DNA from: DATARH01 sp035570495
GTDB lineage: Bacteria > Pseudomonadota > Alphaproteobacteria > ATCC43930 > CGMCC-115725
Direction: 5' to 3'
Assembly: GCA_035570495.1 (NCBI GenBank)
Contig: DATMLO010000145.1
Coordinates: 1 to 9,229 of the forward strand
DNA length: 9,229 nucleotides
The notes under the pieces were generated by a model, which saw nothing but the letters and a program-made list of their open reading frames with translations, was not told where the DNA came from and searched no databases. The position numbers and the translations under genes were made by a program. Positions within the stretch are counted from its first letter, which is position 1, and each line of letters starts with the position of its first letter. Shown here piece by piece: positions 6,326 through 9,229 of the stretch.

Positions 6326-6979
6326 ATGAGCTTTGCTCCTGACACGGCGGATTACACGCGGAGCGAGCTCGCCGCCGACCGGCTGGTCCACATAACAGGG
6401 CTTTGCCTCGGTATCGCTGGGGCGCTCGTCATCCTGAGCGTCGCCGCCCCGGCGGGAGCCGGGATCGCCATCGCGTGCGCCATCTATGCCGCGAGCCTCG
6501 TCGCGATGCTCGTCTGCTCGGCGGCCTATCACCTCGCCCGGACATCGACCCGGCGCGTGTTGCTGCGGCGGCTTGATCATGCGGCGATCTTCCTCTTGAT
6601 CGCCGGCACCTACACGCCGTTCACGACCTGTCGGCTGCATGGCGCCTGGGCCGTCGGAATGACGGCGGGCGTCTGGCTCGGCGCGCTCGCCGGCATCGCG
6701 ATAAAGCTGATGTCACCGCACCGGCTGATCGGCGTGTCGACGGCGCTCTATCTCGCGCTCGGCTGGATCATCCTGATCGGCCTGAAGCCAATCATCGCGG
6801 CTCTCGATCCGACGACCCTGGAACTTCTCGGTCTTGGCGGCATCGTCTATTCGACAGGCGCCCTCGTCCACAATTGGCGCTCCCTGCGTTTTCACAACGT
6901 GATATGGCACGCGATGGTCGTGGTCGCAGCGGCGTGTCATTACGCCGCCATTATCCACGGCGTCGTGCTGGCGGGCTAG
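6326..6979 (+). CDS. Hemolysin III / PAQR-family integral membrane protein (TrhA-like)
   Basis: This 217-residue protein has about seven hydrophobic helices. Family motifs are S65-x3-H69 in CSAAYHLAR, LDHAAIFLLIAGTYTPF (83-99, D84), and the last-helix block HNVIWHAM (190-197) followed by CHY (204-206). In PAQR proteins the Ser/His/Asp and the C-terminal histidines surround a buried zinc site. Bacterial members have been linked to membrane energy or fluidity homeostasis; the haemolysin label is historical. N191 seems to occupy the place of one zinc histidine of eukaryotic PAQRs (inferred by eye), with H190 beside it. No clear Shine-Dalgarno precedes the ATG, so translation may be coupled to the transporter gene 16 bases upstream. 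Its stop shares CTAG with the convergent DUF952 gene. It may be a passenger in the run rather than a pathway member. Confidence 0.88.
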   Translation: MSFAPDTADYTRSELAADRLVHITGLCLGIAGALVILSVAAPAGAGIAIACAIYAASLVAMLVCSAAYHLARTSTRRVLLRRLDHAAIFLLIAGTYTPFTTCRLHGAWAVGMTAGVWLGALAGIAIKLMSPHRLIGVSTALYLALGWIILIGLKPIIAALDPTTLELLGLGGIVYSTGALVHNWRSLRFHNVIWHAMVVVAAACHYAAIIHGVVLAG

Positions 6980-7311
6980 GTCAGCTCTGGGAAAATGTGC
7001 AGCCCATCGCTGCTGAGCGGCAGCGGCCGGACGCTCGTCGATTCGCCCGGATCGAGCGGGCCGTAGAGATGCGGGAAGAGATCGCCGCCGCGCGATGTTT
7101 CCCATTTGACGCGGTCGCCGAGCCGGTCCGCCTCGACCGCGACGAGCAGCAACCCTTCCTGGCCGGCGCGATGCTTCCTCGCGCTCTCGACGATCTGCGC
7201 GGCGGTCGAGAAATGGATAAAGCCGTCGGTTAGATCCTGCGGCGAGCCGCAATAGCTTCCGGCTTTGATCGCCGCCGCCCATTCGCCGGCGCGGCACATG
7301 TGGTAGATCAT
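6976..7311 (-). CDS. DUF952 domain-containing protein
   Basis: This 111-residue protein covers essentially the whole DUF952 family length. Family features are the start MIYHMCRAGEW, DGFIHFSTAAQ (29-39) and VKWETSRGGDLFPHLYGPLD (68-87). It is small, soluble and lacks a signal peptide. No function is established. I recall, without being able to check, that the family has been grouped with the ADP-ribosyltransferase-like fold; the F-S-T segment at 34-36 and E71 would fit that shape. The ATG at 7311 is chosen over an in-frame ATG at 7317 because relatives begin MIY and GCAGG (7323-7319) lies seven bases upstream. It converges with the PAQR gene, overlapping four bases, and diverges from the helicase. 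Confidence 0.85.
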   Translation of the reverse strand: MIYHMCRAGEWAAAIKAGSYCGSPQDLTDGFIHFSTAAQIVESARKHRAGQEGLLLVAVEADRLGDRVKWETSRGGDLFPHLYGPLDPGESTSVRPLPLSSDGLHIFPELT

Positions 7312-7381
7312 CACCATGCCTGCAGGCTATCCGAGCATCGCTGTCGGGGAAAGCGCACCAAACTCATCGAACCGGGGGCGC
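7312..7381. promoter_or_regulatory. Short divergent gap between DUF952 and helicase genes
   Basis: About 70 bases separate the preferred starts. If the helicase instead starts at the ATG at 7316, the two genes leave almost no gap. I see no recognisable -35/-10 pair in either direction. A CTGCAG palindrome at 7320-7325 is probably incidental. Confidence 0.3.
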
Positions 7382-9229
7382 GTGCCGGAAGCGCGCGTTC
7401 TCGTGCCGCGCGCGCCGGCGCTGGTCGCCGGGTTTCGCGAAGTGGTGTGGCTGTCGCCGGACGGCGAGGTCGAGGCGATCTCGCCTGACGAGGCGAAGAC
7501 GCGGCTGGCAAGCGAAACGGTGATGGCGTGCCACGCGCGCGCCACCGCGCGGCGGCTCGACATCGCCGGGTTCGCGGCGCTCGACCTTCTGGAATTGTTC
7601 GCTTTCGTACGCCCGGCGCGATTTTGCGTGCCGACGCCACGCGGCCTCGCCGTGGCGCTCGGGCTGGCATCGCCTGAGACACCGGCCGAGGCCTGCGTCA
7701 CGCTGGCGACGGCGGCGCGGGCGCTGCTCCAGGAGCTGGGGCAGGAGACCGACCCCAATGCGCGCGCCATCGCCGAGACCGCGGATCAGGGCGGCTGGGC
7801 GTGGGGACCGGCGGTGCTCGCGGCTCTGCCCCCTATCGATCAGCGCCGCGCAGTCGGCCTGCGCGCCTGGCAAGCGCTCGACGAGTGGCAGGAGCGCGCG
7901 CCCCCGCCCCCGCCCGGCAACGACCCGGTCAGCGCGGACGAGGCGCGCCATCGTCTCTCACAGCTGCTCGGCGACCAATCCGAGAGCCGGCCGCAGCAAG
8001 CTGACTACGCCGCGGCGGTCGCCGACGCCTTTCTGCCGCGCGACCACCAGGACCAGCCGCAAGCGGTGCTCGCAGAAGCGGGCACCGGGGTCGGCAAGAC
8101 GCTCGGCTATATCGCGCCGGCGAGCCTCTGGGCCGAGAAGAACCAGGGCACCGTATGGATCTCGACCCATACCCGCAATCTGCAGACGCAGATCGCGACC
8201 GAGCTCGATCGGCTCTATCCGGATCCGGTGCAGAAGCGGCGGCGCATCGTCATCCGCAAGGGCCGCGAGAACTTCCTCTGCCTGCTGAACTACGAGGATG
8301 CGGTGCGGGCGACGATGTCACGCGCCCAGCCCTCCGCGCCGCTGGCGCTGATCGCGCGCTGGGTGCTGGCGACCGAGGCGGGCGATCTCGTCGCCGGCGA
8401 TTTTCCTGGCTGGCTCGCCGAGCTGATCGGCGGCTATCGCGTCGCGGCGCTCGCGGACCGGCGCGGCGAATGCGTGCATTCGGCCTGTCAGCATTTCCGC
8501 AAATGCTTTGTCGAGAAGAATGTCCGCGCCGCGCGGCACGCGCGGATCGTCGTCGCGAACCACGCGCTCGTCATGGCGCAGGTGGCGCTGGGCGGGCTCG
8601 ACGACGGCACGGTGCCGAGCCGCTATGTGTTCGATGAGGGCCACCACCTGCTGGAAGCCGCCGACTCGGCTTTTTCCGTACGGCTTTCGGGGCGCGAGGG
8701 TCGCGAGCTGCGGCGGTGGATTTTAGGTGCCGAGGCGACGCGCTCGCGCGCCCGCGGGTTGCAGCGCCGGATCGGTGACCTGATCGAGGCTGACGAAGAC
8801 GGCAACAAGCTGCTGGTCGCGGCGCGCATCCTGCCGGCCGATGGCTGGCACCAGCGCATCGCCGAGGGCACCGGGCTGCCGGGGTTCGAGAGCTTCCTCG
8901 GCCTCGTGCGGCAGCAGGTGCTGGCGCGCTCGATCGGCCCTGATGGCGGCTACGGCCTCGAAGCCGAGGCGCGGCCGGCGATTGACGGGCTGGTCGAGGC
9001 GGCGGAAAAGCTGGCGGAGGGGCTCGATCGCCTGGCGACCGCGCTGATGCGGCTCGTCGGGCTGCTACGCAAGCAGCTCGAGGATGCGGAGAACCCGCCC
9101 GACCCGACGACGCGTCAGCGGCTCGATGCCGTGGTGCGCGGCATCGAGCGGCGCGCGACGATCCAGCTCGGCTCGTGGACCGAGTTGCTGCGCGCGCTCG
9201 GCGAGCCGGCGGGCACCGAGAGCGTCGAG
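7382..9229 (+). CDS. ATP-dependent DNA helicase, DinG/XPD-like iron-sulfur superfamily 2 (3' end cut by window)
   Basis: The frame is open to the window edge, giving 616 residues; the second RecA domain with the later helicase motifs is missing. Residue numbers use the GTG at 7382. Walker A is EAGTGVGKT (232-240), motif Ia is ISTHTRNLQTQ, and the Walker B box is DEGH (418-421). Four cysteines (C300, C364, C369, C375) have the C-x4-C-x5-C end spacing of the E. coli DinG 4Fe-4S domain. Such enzymes unwind 5'-3' at D-loops, R-loops or other damaged structures. Roughly 200 N-terminal residues precede the helicase core and faintly resemble a degenerate DnaQ-type exonuclease. The start is uncertain: an ATG at 7316 is in frame, but codons 7316-7381 have weaker G/C third-position bias, lack a ribosome-binding site and crowd the divergent gene. 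The GTG follows a G-run. Confidence 0.9.
   Translation, partial: MPEARVLVPRAPALVAGFREVVWLSPDGEVEAISPDEAKTRLASETVMACHARATARRLDIAGFAALDLLELFAFVRPARFCVPTPRGLAVALGLASPETPAEACVTLATAARALLQELGQETDPNARAIAETADQGGWAWGPAVLAALPPIDQRRAVGLRAWQALDEWQERAPPPPPGNDPVSADEARHRLSQLLGDQSESRPQQADYAAAVADAFLPRDHQDQPQAVLAEAGTGVGKTLGYIAPASLWAEKNQGTVWISTHTRNLQTQIATELDRLYPDPVQKRRRIVIRKGRENFLCLLNYEDAVRATMSRAQPSAPLALIARWVLATEAGDLVAGDFPGWLAELIGGYRVAALADRRGECVHSACQHFRKCFVEKNVRAARHARIVVANHALVMAQVALGGLDDGTVPSRYVFDEGHHLLEAADSAFSVRLSGREGRELRRWILGAEATRSRARGLQRRIGDLIEADEDGNKLLVAARILPADGWHQRIAEGTGLPGFESFLGLVRQQVLARSIGPDGGYGLEAEARPAIDGLVEAAEKLAEGLDRLATALMRLVGLLRKQLEDAENPPDPTTRQRLDAVVRGIERRATIQLGSWTELLRALGEPAGTESVE

Noticed and set aside
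1853..6979. Defence island or mobile element
   Set aside because: All genes are metabolic or membrane families with uniform codon bias; there is no integrase, transposase, terminal repeat, tRNA site or toxin-antitoxin pair.
7008..7025. CGCTGC/GCAGCG hairpin about 30 bases after the PAQR stop, as a possible terminator of the rightward run
   Set aside because: It is inside the DUF952 coding region, has a six-base loop and no following T-run; such short GC hairpins are frequent at this base composition.
7364..7951. 195-codon minus-strand frame opposite the helicase N-terminus
   Set aside because: It is antisense to the real helicase frame, which has conserved motifs; the translation is Arg-rich with no domain.
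8633..8644. DEGH instead of DEAH in the helicase Walker B box
   Set aside because: As far as I recall, Gly at this position is normal in DinG proteins, so it is not a meaningful deviation.

Overview
The window is GC-rich, gene-dense bacterial chromosome. There is a strong preference for G or C at third codon positions, and long spurious open frames run opposite the real genes. Gene content points to a free-living alphaproteobacterium, probably Hyphomicrobiales- or Rhodospirillales-like: a metabolite:H+ symporter, an FlK-like thioesterase, a DUF952 protein, and a DinG-type helicase with a long N-terminal extension. This placement is an inference; no rRNA, tRNA or marker gene in the window tests it. 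There are no mobile elements, CRISPR arrays or RNA genes, and no gene-free stretch longer than about 120 bases.

Layout. (1) The last 27 codons of radC (1-84, +) enter from the left. (2) A leftward pair follows: an FlK-type hotdog thioesterase (81-500, -) downstream of a cytoplasmic LVIVD-repeat beta-propeller protein (512-1735, -). (3) A 117-base divergent promoter region (1736-1852) separates these from a five-gene rightward run with gaps of only 15, 21, 44 and 16 bases. The run encodes a Tat-exported phospholipase C/acid phosphatase-family phosphoesterase (1853-3235), a class I SAM methyltransferase (3251-4030), an isocitrate lyase/PEP mutase-family C-C lyase with the KKCGH active-site loop (4052-4936), an MHS-family MFS transporter (4981-6309) and a hemolysin III/PAQR membrane protein (6326-6979). 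(4) A DUF952 protein (6976-7311, -) converges on that run. (5) A DinG/XPD-like iron-sulfur helicase (7382 to the window end, +) diverges from it and is cut by the edge.

How the genes may work together. The two divergent units around 1736-1852 look like a small catabolic or envelope-related locus. A periplasmic phosphoesterase could release a product, an MHS symporter could import an organic acid, and a Mg-dependent lyase could cleave a 2-substituted malate- or isocitrate-like acid. The methyltransferase, thioesterase and propeller would act on neighbouring steps. Each family assignment is supported by motifs, but the shared pathway is inferred from spacing and orientation only. radC, DUF952, PAQR and the helicase look like ordinary chromosomal neighbours.

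The most notable signals are: an FlK-like catalytic triad without the aromatic lid that goes with fluoroacetyl-CoA selectivity; histidine clusters in the LVIVD propeller; the compact uncharacterised five-gene run; a possible degenerate exonuclease-like N-terminus on the helicase; and two convergent gene pairs that each end on a shared CTAG. I found no clear evidence of a wholly new defence or mobile system.
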